Origin: Pontiella desulfatans
GTDB lineage: Bacteria; Verrucomicrobiota; Kiritimatiellia; Kiritimatiellales; Pontiellaceae
DNA length: 64,000 nucleotides
Reading direction: 5' to 3'
Assembly: GCF_900890425.1 (NCBI RefSeq)
Contig: NZ_CAAHFG010000001.1
Span: 2,976,001 to 3,040,000 of the forward strand
The position numbers and the translations under genes are program-made. Positions within the stretch are counted from its first letter, which is position 1; each line of letters opens with the position of its first letter. Below the pieces are notes generated by a model. That model made no database searches and was not told the DNA's origin. It worked only from the letters and a program-made list of their open reading frames with translations. Of the stretch, positions 44,402 through 53,274 are shown in pieces.

Positions 44402-46363
44402 TTACGGGTTTGCTGAGGCAGCCGCCTCTCTTTCACGGATGTCGGAAAAAATATCGCAGGCGTTTCTTACATTTTTCACCCGCTGTTTGAACTCCTTCTC
44501 CGCTTTCGCCACGCCCTCAATGGTACGTTCGCGGAGCTCATCGATCGCGTCGACAAACAGCGCGCGGTTATCGATGTAAAACAGATAGTTGACCATCCGC
44601 AGATTGATAAGCCAGTGATCAAACTGGAGATATTCCTTCACCTTTTGTTCCGCCTCGTTTGTTTCAAAATTTTTCCACATCACCGCTGCGACGGTTGCGC
44701 CGGCGGGCGGATAGGTATCGTTCATCGCGGCGGCAATCTCCGCTTCATACGGTGCCAATTCCTGCTTGCTTTGCGCGAACAGCCCCATCGCCGCCCAATA
44801 CCGGACAAAGCGGTTCGGGCTTTTCAGCAGACTCACTTGTTTTTTAGTGACCGCTACGCCCCGGAAACCTGAGAGCGACGCGGCGGCATAAATCTCTCTA
44901 ATCGGATAGTTTTTGTCGTCGAGCCGGAACTCATACGCCGTGCCCTCTTTTGAAATCAGGTCGATTTCGTATTCCGGCAACAGCATTACGTCGCGCTTGG
45001 AAATGATTTCCTTTTTTAACTGTTGGCGCATTTTCTGGAGTCGCTCTTTATGTGCGGGATCGCTCGCCAGATTTTTTGTTTCCCACGGATCGGCTTTGAT
45101 ATTGAACAGGAATTCGGGCGGACGCGGAATAAAGAGACTTTTCTGCAATTCATTCAACTCACCATCGCCCAAATCGTCGCGCATTTGCTGCATGATCTCG
45201 GAGATTTCGGAGTAGGTTTTGAACCGTTCTTCGGGCATATGCGCCATAAAGTTGCGCGTGTAGAAATAGTCGCCATGAGTGACCGCCCGCATCACGTCGA
45301 TTCCATTGCCGGAACGGTTGGCAGAAAGGATCAAGTGGTCGGTTGGTTTGCTGCGGTTTTCGCCCATCAGAATCCGGCCGTTCATATGCTCGGGAATCGT
45401 TCCGCCCGCCAGACTGATCAGCGTCGGCCCCAAATCTTCAAAGCTGACGAGTTCGTCTGTCGTCGAGCCCGGCTTGCCCCACGGCGAGAGATGCTTCCAT
45501 TTTTCGGGAACCGAGATGATAAACGGAACCTGATACGCCAAATTGATCCCGTTCTGTTTTCCGCGCGGGATGCCTTCGCCGTGGTCGGCATAGAGAAAGA
45601 TGATCGTATCGTCGCGCAGTCCGTCATCTTCGAGTCGTTTGAGCAGTTCACCGATTTTTTTGTCCGTGAGCTGGATCGAGTTATAGACGCGCGCGAATTG
45701 TTTGCGCATTTCCGGGCTGTCTTTCAAAAACGGCGGCATTTCGAACTGGTCGTCCCGGACGATTTGTTCCGGCCCAAGGTTTTTGAGCACCGCTTCCTCA
45801 TACCAATCGAAGGGTTTAGACATCGTCCGAGATTGATGCGAGTCGTTTTGATTAAAGACGCAGAAAAACGGGCGATCATCTTCGCGGTCCCACCAGCCGA
45901 CAACGCCATCGAGCGTCCAAGCCTCGTGTTTCTTGCGCTCGCGGTCAGCAATCGCGTAATCCTTTTTGCCGCAGTTGCTCGTGAAGTAGCCGACCTCTTT
46001 CATGTAATACGGGAACCCTTTAATGTAATCGGGGATCGGATAGGCACTGCGATGGTTTCCGGTACCCATTTCGTAGGTTCGTTCGCCGGTAAAGATGGTG
46101 GATCGGCTCGACGAGCATACCGCGCCCGTTGCAAAAGCGCGGGTAAAACGAACGCCTTCGCGCGCCAGACGGTCGATATTCGGCGTGCGCGCATTTTTAT
46201 CGCCATAGCAACCGATAAAATGCGGAGAGGTATCTTCCATCGTGATCCAGAGAATGTTCGGCCGTTCTGCCGCTTGCCCATTCCAAAGCAAGCCTGCAAA
46301 ACAAACCAAACCTAAACTCACTCGCCGCCTGAAGGCGGAACAACATACCTTATTCATTTTCAC
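44402..46363 (-). CDS. Sulfatase (CSSSR motif) with repeat-built signal peptide
   Basis: A 653-residue sulfatase. Start choice: GTG at 46363, eight bases after AGGAG and overlapping the upstream stop (GTGA), or ATG at 46357. The signal peptide n-region VCCSAFRRRV is encoded by a REP copy. TMEDTSPHFIGCYGDKN, then CSSSR with Cys83, DSHQSRTMSKPF, DHGEGIPRGKQNG. The C-terminal 150 residues are a HEAT-like helical extension. Close paralogue of 35088-37004, with a third, eroded copy at 14478-14690. Its place directly after a URO-D family gene and before two GH2 genes suggests one catabolic module. Confidence 0.92.
   Translation of the reverse strand: MKMNKVCCSAFRRRVSLGLVCFAGLLWNGQAAERPNILWITMEDTSPHFIGCYGDKNARTPNIDRLAREGVRFTRAFATGAVCSSSRSTIFTGERTYEMGTGNHRSAYPIPDYIKGFPYYMKEVGYFTSNCGKKDYAIADRERKKHEAWTLDGVVGWWDREDDRPFFCVFNQNDSHQSRTMSKPFDWYEEAVLKNLGPEQIVRDDQFEMPPFLKDSPEMRKQFARVYNSIQLTDKKIGELLKRLEDDGLRDDTIIFLYADHGEGIPRGKQNGINLAYQVPFIISVPEKWKHLSPWGKPGSTTDELVSFEDLGPTLISLAGGTIPEHMNGRILMGENRSKPTDHLILSANRSGNGIDVMRAVTHGDYFYTRNFMAHMPEERFKTYSEISEIMQQMRDDLGDGELNELQKSLFIPRPPEFLFNIKADPWETKNLASDPAHKERLQKMRQQLKKEIISKRDVMLLPEYEIDLISKEGTAYEFRLDDKNYPIREIYAAASLSGFRGVAVTKKQVSLLKSPNRFVRYWAAMGLFAQSKQELAPYEAEIAAAMNDTYPPAGATVAAVMWKNFETNEAEQKVKEYLQFDHWLINLRMVNYLFYIDNRALFVDAIDELRERTIEGVAKAEKEFKQRVKNVRNACDIFSDIREREAAASANP
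46324..46351 (-). repeat. REP hairpin inside a signal-peptide coding region
   Basis: GCCGCCTGAAGGCGG then AACAACATACCTTA on the plus strand: an almost consensus REP copy in codons about 4-13 of the sulfatase at 44402-46363, read in the frame V-C-C-S-A-F-R-R-R-V that avoids the TAG of the repeat. Confidence 0.88.
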
Positions 46364-47475
46364 CAGCTCTTCTCCTTCAAAATTTGATCAATGCGCAAGG
46401 CCGTATCGAGAACGTCGCGTTCTTCGGTTGTATATTTTCCGTTGTCCAGCGCATAGCGAGCCATCACAAACGAGGCAAGAATGGTGCCTTCCGGCTTAAG
46501 AACCGAAAACAATTCGTTGTAGTACTGCTCCGGATTATGAGGAGCAAAATCGCAGATCATTAAGGCGGCGCGATCCTTAAACAGTTCCTGCATGAGCTGC
46601 ACCTGCTCAAAGTCGCCCATGCAGAAATTGTTCACCCCGACGAGTCCGTCCGTATCCACAAAATTCTGAAGCTGATGTTTGGCCGAGCCGCAAAAATGGA
46701 GCGTGCCGCCGCCAAACTCCTTAAAAATCCGCGAGTTATACGGAACCACAAACTCGCGGTAGAACTCCGCGGAAATCTGCGTGCAGTCATCATCGGCCAG
46801 CCAGATGTTTCCAAATTTTTCCGGCAGGAAAATCCCGTGCGGAAAATTGCCGCGTAGCCGGTCTTTGCCCGCGTATTTCTGCTGAATTTTTATCCAATCG
46901 ATCAGAACGTCCGTAGCAAAATCCATCAGTTGATGGGCTTCGTCGGGGTTGGTGTAAAACCAGCAAAACAGATTTTCCAATCCGCAAATATTCAAAGCGA
47001 TATTCAGCGGGCCCTGCACATCCGTGTAGGCAATCGGCAAATCGCTGTTTTCGCGCATATAGGTAATCGTGCGCAAAACATCCGGCATTAACCCGTCTTT
47101 TTCGTAGTCCGGCTTTTTCAAACTGGCGACCTGTTCAGGCTCGCTGATAACCGAACCGTTCACGCCTGGATCACCGTCGGCTGAAAAATGGACGGGACAG
47201 CCCAGCGCGGATGGAACCACGCAGGTGCCGAACCAGGGCATCAAAAACGGAATATAGTCATCGTCGATCTGCTCCTGATGAATCCGTATATTCTCAAGCT
47301 GATAGTCCATCATGGCTTTCGGGTTCGTGAAATAATCCGACGGAATCCGCTCCGGCTTCTCCCCGTCCATCCAGTAATTCATATGACTGACGACATAGGG
47401 AATATAATCGTGGTTTTCGAACCGATACGCCGCTTCGATCCGTTTTTGAATGGCTTCAACTTTTCTGGTCATCAT
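46360..47475 (-). CDS. Uroporphyrinogen decarboxylase (URO-D) family protein
   Basis: A 371-residue cytoplasmic protein without signal peptide. The URO-D/MtaA fold is recognisable from AYTDVQGPLNIALNICG, CWFYTNPDEAHQLMD, the metal-site-like LHFCGSAKHQL and CDFAPHNPEQYYNELF near the end. Members of this family in PVC and Bacteroidetes sugar loci are not heme-synthesis enzymes; corrinoid- or methyl-transfer roles are known for MtaA-type relatives, but no such partner is seen here. It ends by overlapping the following sulfatase start and begins 8 bases after the previous sulfatase stop. Function in this operon: unknown. Confidence 0.82.
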   Translation of the reverse strand: MMTRKVEAIQKRIEAAYRFENHDYIPYVVSHMNYWMDGEKPERIPSDYFTNPKAMMDYQLENIRIHQEQIDDDYIPFLMPWFGTCVVPSALGCPVHFSADGDPGVNGSVISEPEQVASLKKPDYEKDGLMPDVLRTITYMRENSDLPIAYTDVQGPLNIALNICGLENLFCWFYTNPDEAHQLMDFATDVLIDWIKIQQKYAGKDRLRGNFPHGIFLPEKFGNIWLADDDCTQISAEFYREFVVPYNSRIFKEFGGGTLHFCGSAKHQLQNFVDTDGLVGVNNFCMGDFEQVQLMQELFKDRAALMICDFAPHNPEQYYNELFSVLKPEGTILASFVMARYALDNGKYTTEERDVLDTALRIDQILKEKSW

Positions 47476-47482
47476 GGGCCCT

Positions 47483-48859
47483 TTACTTCTTCTTCTTTTT
47501 CCCCTTCGGGGCGAGCGGCGGGCTCGGCACTTCCTCTTTCGGGAGCCAGGCGGCGAGTTTCTTCTTCAACTTTGCATATTCGGGATTGTTCGCCTGATTC
47601 GTCCATTCGTACGGATCTTTGGCGTTGTGATAGATCTCTTCGTCGCCGTTCGCGTAGCGGATATAGCGATGCGTCTCGGTTCGGACGGCATGGTTTCCGC
47701 GACCGTATGTCGTGATGGCGGGATAAGCCCAGTCGGCGTTCGGATTTTTGAGCAGCGGCGTGATGTCGTGTCCGGACACATGTTCCGGTTTTTCAATGCC
47801 CGCCAACGAGCAGAGCGTCGGATACACGCTCATCAAGTCGACCGGTTTCGTCGACTTTGTGCCGGGCTGGGTCAGGCCGGGCACGACCCAAATAAAGGGA
47901 GCGCGCGCCGGTTCTTCCCAAAGCGCGAATTTATGCCAACGCTGTTTTTCGCCGAGCGACCAGCCGTGATCGGACCAGAGCACGATAATCGTGTTGTCTT
48001 TGTGCGGACTCTTTTCCAGCGCATCGAGCAGGCGGCCGATGTTCATATCGGCGTAGAGCATGGTCGCGAGGTAGGACTGAATGGCGCGGTCCCACTGATT
48101 GTTCTCCAGCATTTTCTTATGCTTCGAGGTCGACAACATTTTCAGCGCCGCCGGCGGCAGGTCTTTGATGTCGCCCTCTTTTGTTACAGGGCGTTGAATC
48201 GATTCGAGCGGGAACGGCTCGTAATATTTTCGCGGTGCGACGAATGCCAGATGCGGCTTATAGATGCCGCAGGCGAGAAAGAACGGTTGGTCGTCATCAC
48301 GCTGCAGGCGTTCCGCAATGTAATCGACCGAATGCCAATCGATGATGTCTTCGTCTTTCAGGTCCGGATGAATTTTGTCATTCAGGAATCCGTCATCCAC
48401 TTTCACGCCACGTCCGTGCAGCGAGAGCCCTTTCGAGTTCATATATTCCGACCACTCTTCCGGATAGTAATGCATACTATGATAAATCTTTCCGGCGCCG
48501 GCCACATGGTAGCCCGCCTTCAAAAACTGGGCACTCAACCCCTCGCCCGGTTGCTGGAATTTTTTCCATTCGTGCCGATTCAAATAACAGCCACTTGTCC
48601 ACGGGCGGCGTCCGCCCATGATCGCCGCGCGCGAAGGCTCGCAGGCCGGCACGGCACATTGTGCATTCACGAAGGTCACCCCCATATCGGCCAACCGCTG
48701 AATATTCGGGGTCTTCGCCTGCGGGTGACGGCCGAGCGGCTCAATCCAGTGGTTCAAGTCGTCAACGGCAATAAACAGCACATTCGGTTTTTGAGCAGCT
48801 GAGGCTGAAAGTGCCAAACCGAACAGACCGGCGATTAATAATTGTGTTCTCTTTTTCAT
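47483..48859 (-). CDS. Sulfatase, iduronate-2-sulfatase-like (CEPSR motif)
   Basis: A 458-residue sulfatase. The signal peptide (KKRTQLLIAGLFGLALS) is almost identical, also in DNA, to that of the otherwise different sulfatase at 60160-61755. AVDDLNHWIEPLG then HPQAKTPNIQRLA is the opening typical of the iduronate-2-sulfatase-like group. CEPSR has Cys73; WSDHGWSLGEK follows. Together with 54846-56339 (CNPSR, same opening) it forms a subfamily pair in this operon. The C-terminus is polylysine (GKKKKK). AGGGA precedes the ATG at 48859. Substrate inferred only at the level of the subfamily (sulfated uronic acid or related sugar). Confidence 0.9.
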   Translation of the reverse strand: MKKRTQLLIAGLFGLALSASAAQKPNVLFIAVDDLNHWIEPLGRHPQAKTPNIQRLADMGVTFVNAQCAVPACEPSRAAIMGGRRPWTSGCYLNRHEWKKFQQPGEGLSAQFLKAGYHVAGAGKIYHSMHYYPEEWSEYMNSKGLSLHGRGVKVDDGFLNDKIHPDLKDEDIIDWHSVDYIAERLQRDDDQPFFLACGIYKPHLAFVAPRKYYEPFPLESIQRPVTKEGDIKDLPPAALKMLSTSKHKKMLENNQWDRAIQSYLATMLYADMNIGRLLDALEKSPHKDNTIIVLWSDHGWSLGEKQRWHKFALWEEPARAPFIWVVPGLTQPGTKSTKPVDLMSVYPTLCSLAGIEKPEHVSGHDITPLLKNPNADWAYPAITTYGRGNHAVRTETHRYIRYANGDEEIYHNAKDPYEWTNQANNPEYAKLKKKLAAWLPKEEVPSPPLAPKGKKKKK

Positions 48860-48898
48860 GCGGTTCCCTATTTTTTTAGGTGTCTTCTCTTTATCTTA

Positions 48899-51658
48899 TT
48901 ATTTCCCATCAATGTTGTCGGTTACAGGTTGGAGGCGGTCGATCACCGGTGCGTTTTTGATCGTGGGTCTAACGGCAAAGCGGTCAAATTCCGGACCGAC
49001 CGGGTCGGGAATCATCCGGATCTCTTTGTCGCCGCGATAGACGCAGTTCGCATCGACCCACGCCATCAGGCGCCGCAAATCATCGCCTTCAATTTTCACA
49101 TTCTTATGCGTACCTTCACGCACCATTTTAATCAGAGGGCTCGTGTACGAAAGAACGGTGCGCGGTTTAAGCAGACGCACGTTAAAGTTTCCATTATCGG
49201 CCTCCACCTGAAGCGCGCCAGCGATGCCCGTGCCCGGAGTATCGTATTTAACCGGTGAATATGATGGCATAGACTTCACATTTTTAATCTCGTGCCTTCC
49301 TTTAAACCACGTCGGACCAACCAGCGTTAGGTACGGTTGCTTAAACGGCCAAAGCTCTTTAGGCACGCCGAGTTCAGGTAATCCGCCGCGCAACGTCAGG
49401 TCGAGTGCCTTACGCGCTTTCGGGTTTTTATCGCCCTGATGACAGCTTCCGCAGTGCTTGTCGAGCACCGGCTGGGCGAAACGTTCATAACTGATGCTGA
49501 CCGGTCCCCACGGCGGCGGCGTGATTTCTGAAGGGGCGCGACGCAGCGCTGTTGAAGCGGCTTGAAATGCGACCGGAGTGCGGTTGTCCTGTTCATGACA
49601 TCCAGTACAGCCGCGCGTTTCGCCGGGCATCACGCCCGTGAACGAGCGCATAATTTGCAGACAGCGGTAGTCTTTATCGAGCAATTGGAAATGGAGCGCT
49701 TTGCCGCTCGGCACTTTAAAGTGAACGGAGCCGTCCTCTTCAACCGGAACCGTGCCGAGAATCCGTTTGACCCCGTCTTCCTGAATAATCGAAACCGCCG
49801 GACCGGAATGCCGGAAGCTCTTGACCATCGACGTGTAGGTCTTCGCATCCATTTCGAGAATCCGCAGATATTTCGCGGTTCCGCGCGGCAGATCTTTTTC
49901 GATGCCCTCATAGACATCGGCGCTGTATAGCACGCCGTCTTTCGCCGGCTCGCCTTTTTTGGGCCAATCGACGGTGTCCGCGCGGGCGGGCGGAACGGGG
50001 CGCGGTTTCAACGGCATCGCGTACAGGATATTATTGTTGCCGCGATAAATCAGTTCGCGGTTCCCGTCCATATCCATCAGATAGAGTGAGAATGGATTAT
50101 ATACCGACACCCTATTCCCGCCACTGTTGCCGGGCCCGCTCCGGACCGAAACCAGAAAATCGTTTTCACCGATGGGGTACGGCGTTTTATAGGCGCCGTA
50201 GCTTCCGCTCACGTGATAGTTTGGCGAATAGGTCGGATGCGGCGGTTTCGGGTCGCCCGTTTCAGGCCATACCAGATCGGACGTAATCTTATAAATCCCG
50301 TCCGGATGCTCGCGCCCTTCGCTCAAATTGATGACGCCGAGCGAGCCGCTGAACACGCGGTGGTGCCCCTGTCCGACAAACATCACTTTGCCCGTTCCGG
50401 GGATGGGGCGCGCCTCGATCAGCATATCGGGGGTAAACGTACGGTTGCCCCAATAGATTTGCGGATTGGTTCCGTCCGGGTTCATCGTCCACAACCCCTG
50501 AAGGCGCCAGAGCGGGCGCTCGGTGTATTCCCAGCGCGTATAGATCACCGAGCCGTCGGGCATCATCGCGGGCAGATAGTCCGGCTCGTTGTTGCGCGAA
50601 ATAATGCGGATATTCTTTCCGTCCGCATCGGCGCGGGCCAATACGAAAGCGGGCGAAGTGGGCAGGCAGCGGACATAGGTATGTGCGCGGGTGGTCGAAA
50701 AAAGAATGTTCCCGTCCGGCAGATAAATCGGGTCGAGATCGTCGTAGTCGCTGTTCGTCAACTGTTTGAGCCCGCTCCCGTCCACGTTAACTTCAAAGAG
50801 CTTGAACGACGGGTCGAAGTGGTCCTTTTTCGAGAAGATGATTTTTTCCGCGTCGTACGACAGATCGGGGCGCCAGATATAGGTATCCAAATCGTCCGGC
50901 AACAGATTTTGCACGACCGCGTTCGGGTTCAGCCCGCTGATAATCTGGAGCTTACTGCCCGAGTTGAATTGCTGCGAGCCGTTCCGGTGTCCTGACTCGT
51001 GGTTTGAGTGCACCGTTTCCGGATGCGGGCTGTCGATTAAAAGGATGCGGTCAAAATCGACCGTCGGGTTGCTGAACATAATTTCGCGTTTGGCGCGACG
51101 AATGTCTATGTAGAGTTCTTCGAGTTTATCTTTGCCGCTGGTTTTCGGAATTTCGCGTTCGAGTTTTTCGATTTTTTTGAGCGCGGCCGTTCGGGCTTCT
51201 GCCGTTTTGTCTGCGCCCTTCATTGAATCGATTCGAGTGGCGAGCTGTTTTGCCCAGCCGATTTCCTGCGCGATTCTCGCCGACGTCACCTGATGGTTCG
51301 CCTGAAAAAGCCAATCAGCTTTCAGCAGTTTTTCGGCATCGGTTTTGCTGACCGGACGCATTGCGGGAATCGACGGGAAGAAATCGGTATTCCTGAGCGC
51401 TTTGATCTCGGCTTTGAGTTGCTGGAGCTGATCGTATGCCGCTTGCAGCGATTCCGGGTTTTGTTCGACCTGCTTCCGTAAAGCGTCGGCTTGCTGCATA
51501 AACTTCGCGTGTTTCTCCTTCGGGAACACCTCTTTGCGCGTTTCTTTCAACAGCGAGTTCTTCGTCCAATCCACCTCATCGTTAAACCGCTGCGGCGTTA
51601 ATTCCGCGCCACTCACCATCGCCCCCATTAAAAAAGCGATACACATGTTATATTTCAT
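48899..51658 (-). CDS. Secreted diheme protein with TolB/PD40-like propeller (hydrazine synthase alpha-like architecture)
   Basis: A 919-residue exported protein. GGGAGG precedes the ATG at 51658. A helical charged region (about 20-200) is followed by beta-propeller-type repeats (WRPDLSYDAEKIIFSKKD, LDPIYLPDGNILFSTTRAH, YLPAMMPDGSVIYTRWEY). Two c-type heme motifs lie near the C-terminus: CTGCH at about 683-687 and CGSCH at about 736-740. The architecture resembles PVC proteins annotated as HZS-alpha-like; it is not evidence for hydrazine synthesis. Its role beside sulfatases is unknown; an extracytoplasmic oxidoreductase acting on a sugar is possible. It would need c-type cytochrome maturation, which is not encoded here. 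Confidence 0.8.
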   Translation of the reverse strand: MKYNMCIAFLMGAMVSGAELTPQRFNDEVDWTKNSLLKETRKEVFPKEKHAKFMQQADALRKQVEQNPESLQAAYDQLQQLKAEIKALRNTDFFPSIPAMRPVSKTDAEKLLKADWLFQANHQVTSARIAQEIGWAKQLATRIDSMKGADKTAEARTAALKKIEKLEREIPKTSGKDKLEELYIDIRRAKREIMFSNPTVDFDRILLIDSPHPETVHSNHESGHRNGSQQFNSGSKLQIISGLNPNAVVQNLLPDDLDTYIWRPDLSYDAEKIIFSKKDHFDPSFKLFEVNVDGSGLKQLTNSDYDDLDPIYLPDGNILFSTTRAHTYVRCLPTSPAFVLARADADGKNIRIISRNNEPDYLPAMMPDGSVIYTRWEYTERPLWRLQGLWTMNPDGTNPQIYWGNRTFTPDMLIEARPIPGTGKVMFVGQGHHRVFSGSLGVINLSEGREHPDGIYKITSDLVWPETGDPKPPHPTYSPNYHVSGSYGAYKTPYPIGENDFLVSVRSGPGNSGGNRVSVYNPFSLYLMDMDGNRELIYRGNNNILYAMPLKPRPVPPARADTVDWPKKGEPAKDGVLYSADVYEGIEKDLPRGTAKYLRILEMDAKTYTSMVKSFRHSGPAVSIIQEDGVKRILGTVPVEEDGSVHFKVPSGKALHFQLLDKDYRCLQIMRSFTGVMPGETRGCTGCHEQDNRTPVAFQAASTALRRAPSEITPPPWGPVSISYERFAQPVLDKHCGSCHQGDKNPKARKALDLTLRGGLPELGVPKELWPFKQPYLTLVGPTWFKGRHEIKNVKSMPSYSPVKYDTPGTGIAGALQVEADNGNFNVRLLKPRTVLSYTSPLIKMVREGTHKNVKIEGDDLRRLMAWVDANCVYRGDKEIRMIPDPVGPEFDRFAVRPTIKNAPVIDRLQPVTDNIDGK

Positions 51659-51711
51659 TTTATTTCCTCCCTGCCAAACCCTGAAGACAGGGTTTTCAAC
51701 GTATTACAAAA

Positions 51712-53274
51712 TCACTTCACCTTTTTGTTTTGCCGAAATTGATCCACCTGCGCCAGCCATAGTCTCTCCAGCTCTTTTACTTTCTCCGGATGGCTTGCGG
51801 ACAGGTCATTGGTTTCGGTTCGGTCTTCGGCCAGGTTAAACAGCTCCCACTTCGCTTGGTTCACTTTCACCAGTTTCCAATCGCCGTGCCTGAGCGCATG
51901 ATTGCCCTTATGCGACCACCAGAGCATGCGCTTCTTTTCGATATCGTCGTTAAAGAGTGATGTGCCGGGAAAAGGCACTTTCTGGTCCCCCACCGTTACA
52001 CCGGCAACATCCAGCAGGGTTGGAACCAGATCGATGACATGGCCCGGGGTTTGGTTGATCGCCCCTTTAGCGGATATCCCGTTGGGCCAATGCGCGATAA
52101 ATGGAGTGCATGCCCCGCCCTCATGGGACCATTTCTTATATTTTCGAAAAGGTGTATTACAGGTCGTGGCCCATCCCGGTCCCAGGCACAGAAAACTGCC
52201 GGCAGAACCCGGCGAGGCGCTTGGGTCGTGACTGTCACCACGCACCATCAGTTCCCGGGTTGCTCCATTATCGGACAGGAAGAAGATCAGGGTATCATCG
52301 AATGCGTCCATCGCTTTAAGCTGAGCGACGATTCTTGCTACCTCAATGTCGATGCGCTCAACCATCGCGGCATGAATGCTCATCTTGGCCTGCTGGAACT
52401 GCATCTGTTTTTCCGTAAGCTCATTCCAGGGAACCGTGCAAGCGACCTCATCCTCGCCAATGAGTGCGAGTTGTTTTAACACATTCTTAGGAACGCTCTG
52501 ATTGTAATCCGCTTCAGAAAGTTTTCCGGTAACCAGCCCCATTTTCTGGAGCCGTTCCCAGCGTTCATTGCGAATAGTATCCCACCCGACCGCGTACCGG
52601 TCGCCAACCCGCGCGATATCCTCCGGCAGGGCGTGTAAGGGGAAATGAGGCGCGGCAAAAGCAACATAGGAGAAGAAGGGCTGATCCGGATGATTCGCTT
52701 TATGATCTTTCAGAAATTCAATGGTATGCTCTGCAACCGCTGTCGTGCCATAAAACCCATCGTTCCGTTTCACTGGAGCCTGCTTGTTATCATTGAGATA
52801 CAATTCTTGAGGACTGAAGAAACGATCTGGATCTGCGATATGAAGGGATTGATCGAAACCGCTCGCGGTCGGTTTACCGTCATCCCATTTTCCGGCGTGA
52901 TGGGAGCGATACCCCGCTGATTTCAGATACTCCGGAACTAATGTGGCCCAGGCGGGCCGTTTATGACCACCGCCTCCGCCACTTATATCCAGAACGTTAT
53001 CGCGGTTGACCTGATGCGGATAATATCCACACATCAAGGCCGCTCGCGTCGACCAGCAGCGGGCACAGTTGTAATATTGAGCGTACCGCACGCCATTTGA
53101 AGCCAAGCCGTCAATGGCCGGCGTTTTTATTTCGCCACCATAGCACCCTAAATCGGAGTAGCCCATATCATCGACCAGGATCAGCATGACATTCGGTTTC
53201 TTTGCATGAGCCGCGCCCACAAAGAACATGCTCATTAGAAGCAGCAGCCATAATTTAGGTTTCAAATTACTCAT
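51712..53274 (-). CDS. Sulfatase (CWSTR motif)
   Basis: A 520-residue sulfatase with a Sec signal peptide (1-24, ending AAHA). ILVDDMGYSDLGCYGGEIKT is the canonical metal-site opening; NCARCWSTRAALM carries the formylglycine motif C-W-S-T-R with Cys73, again with Ser at the third position. HHAGKWDDGK replaces the usual GKWHLG, and FLSDNGATRELM provides the second metal site. The subfamily resembles arylsulfatases with the ARCxxTR signature. Its ATG overlaps the stop of the Tat-exported sulfatase by four bases, so both are translated together. Confidence 0.92.
   Translation of the reverse strand: MSNLKPKLWLLLLMSMFFVGAAHAKKPNVMLILVDDMGYSDLGCYGGEIKTPAIDGLASNGVRYAQYYNCARCWSTRAALMCGYYPHQVNRDNVLDISGGGGGHKRPAWATLVPEYLKSAGYRSHHAGKWDDGKPTASGFDQSLHIADPDRFFSPQELYLNDNKQAPVKRNDGFYGTTAVAEHTIEFLKDHKANHPDQPFFSYVAFAAPHFPLHALPEDIARVGDRYAVGWDTIRNERWERLQKMGLVTGKLSEADYNQSVPKNVLKQLALIGEDEVACTVPWNELTEKQMQFQQAKMSIHAAMVERIDIEVARIVAQLKAMDAFDDTLIFFLSDNGATRELMVRGDSHDPSASPGSAGSFLCLGPGWATTCNTPFRKYKKWSHEGGACTPFIAHWPNGISAKGAINQTPGHVIDLVPTLLDVAGVTVGDQKVPFPGTSLFNDDIEKKRMLWWSHKGNHALRHGDWKLVKVNQAKWELFNLAEDRTETNDLSASHPEKVKELERLWLAQVDQFRQNKKVK

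Noticed and set aside
48899-51658. Hydrazine synthase function
   Set aside because: Only the architecture (propeller plus CxxCH motifs) is similar; no beta/gamma subunit or other anammox gene is present.
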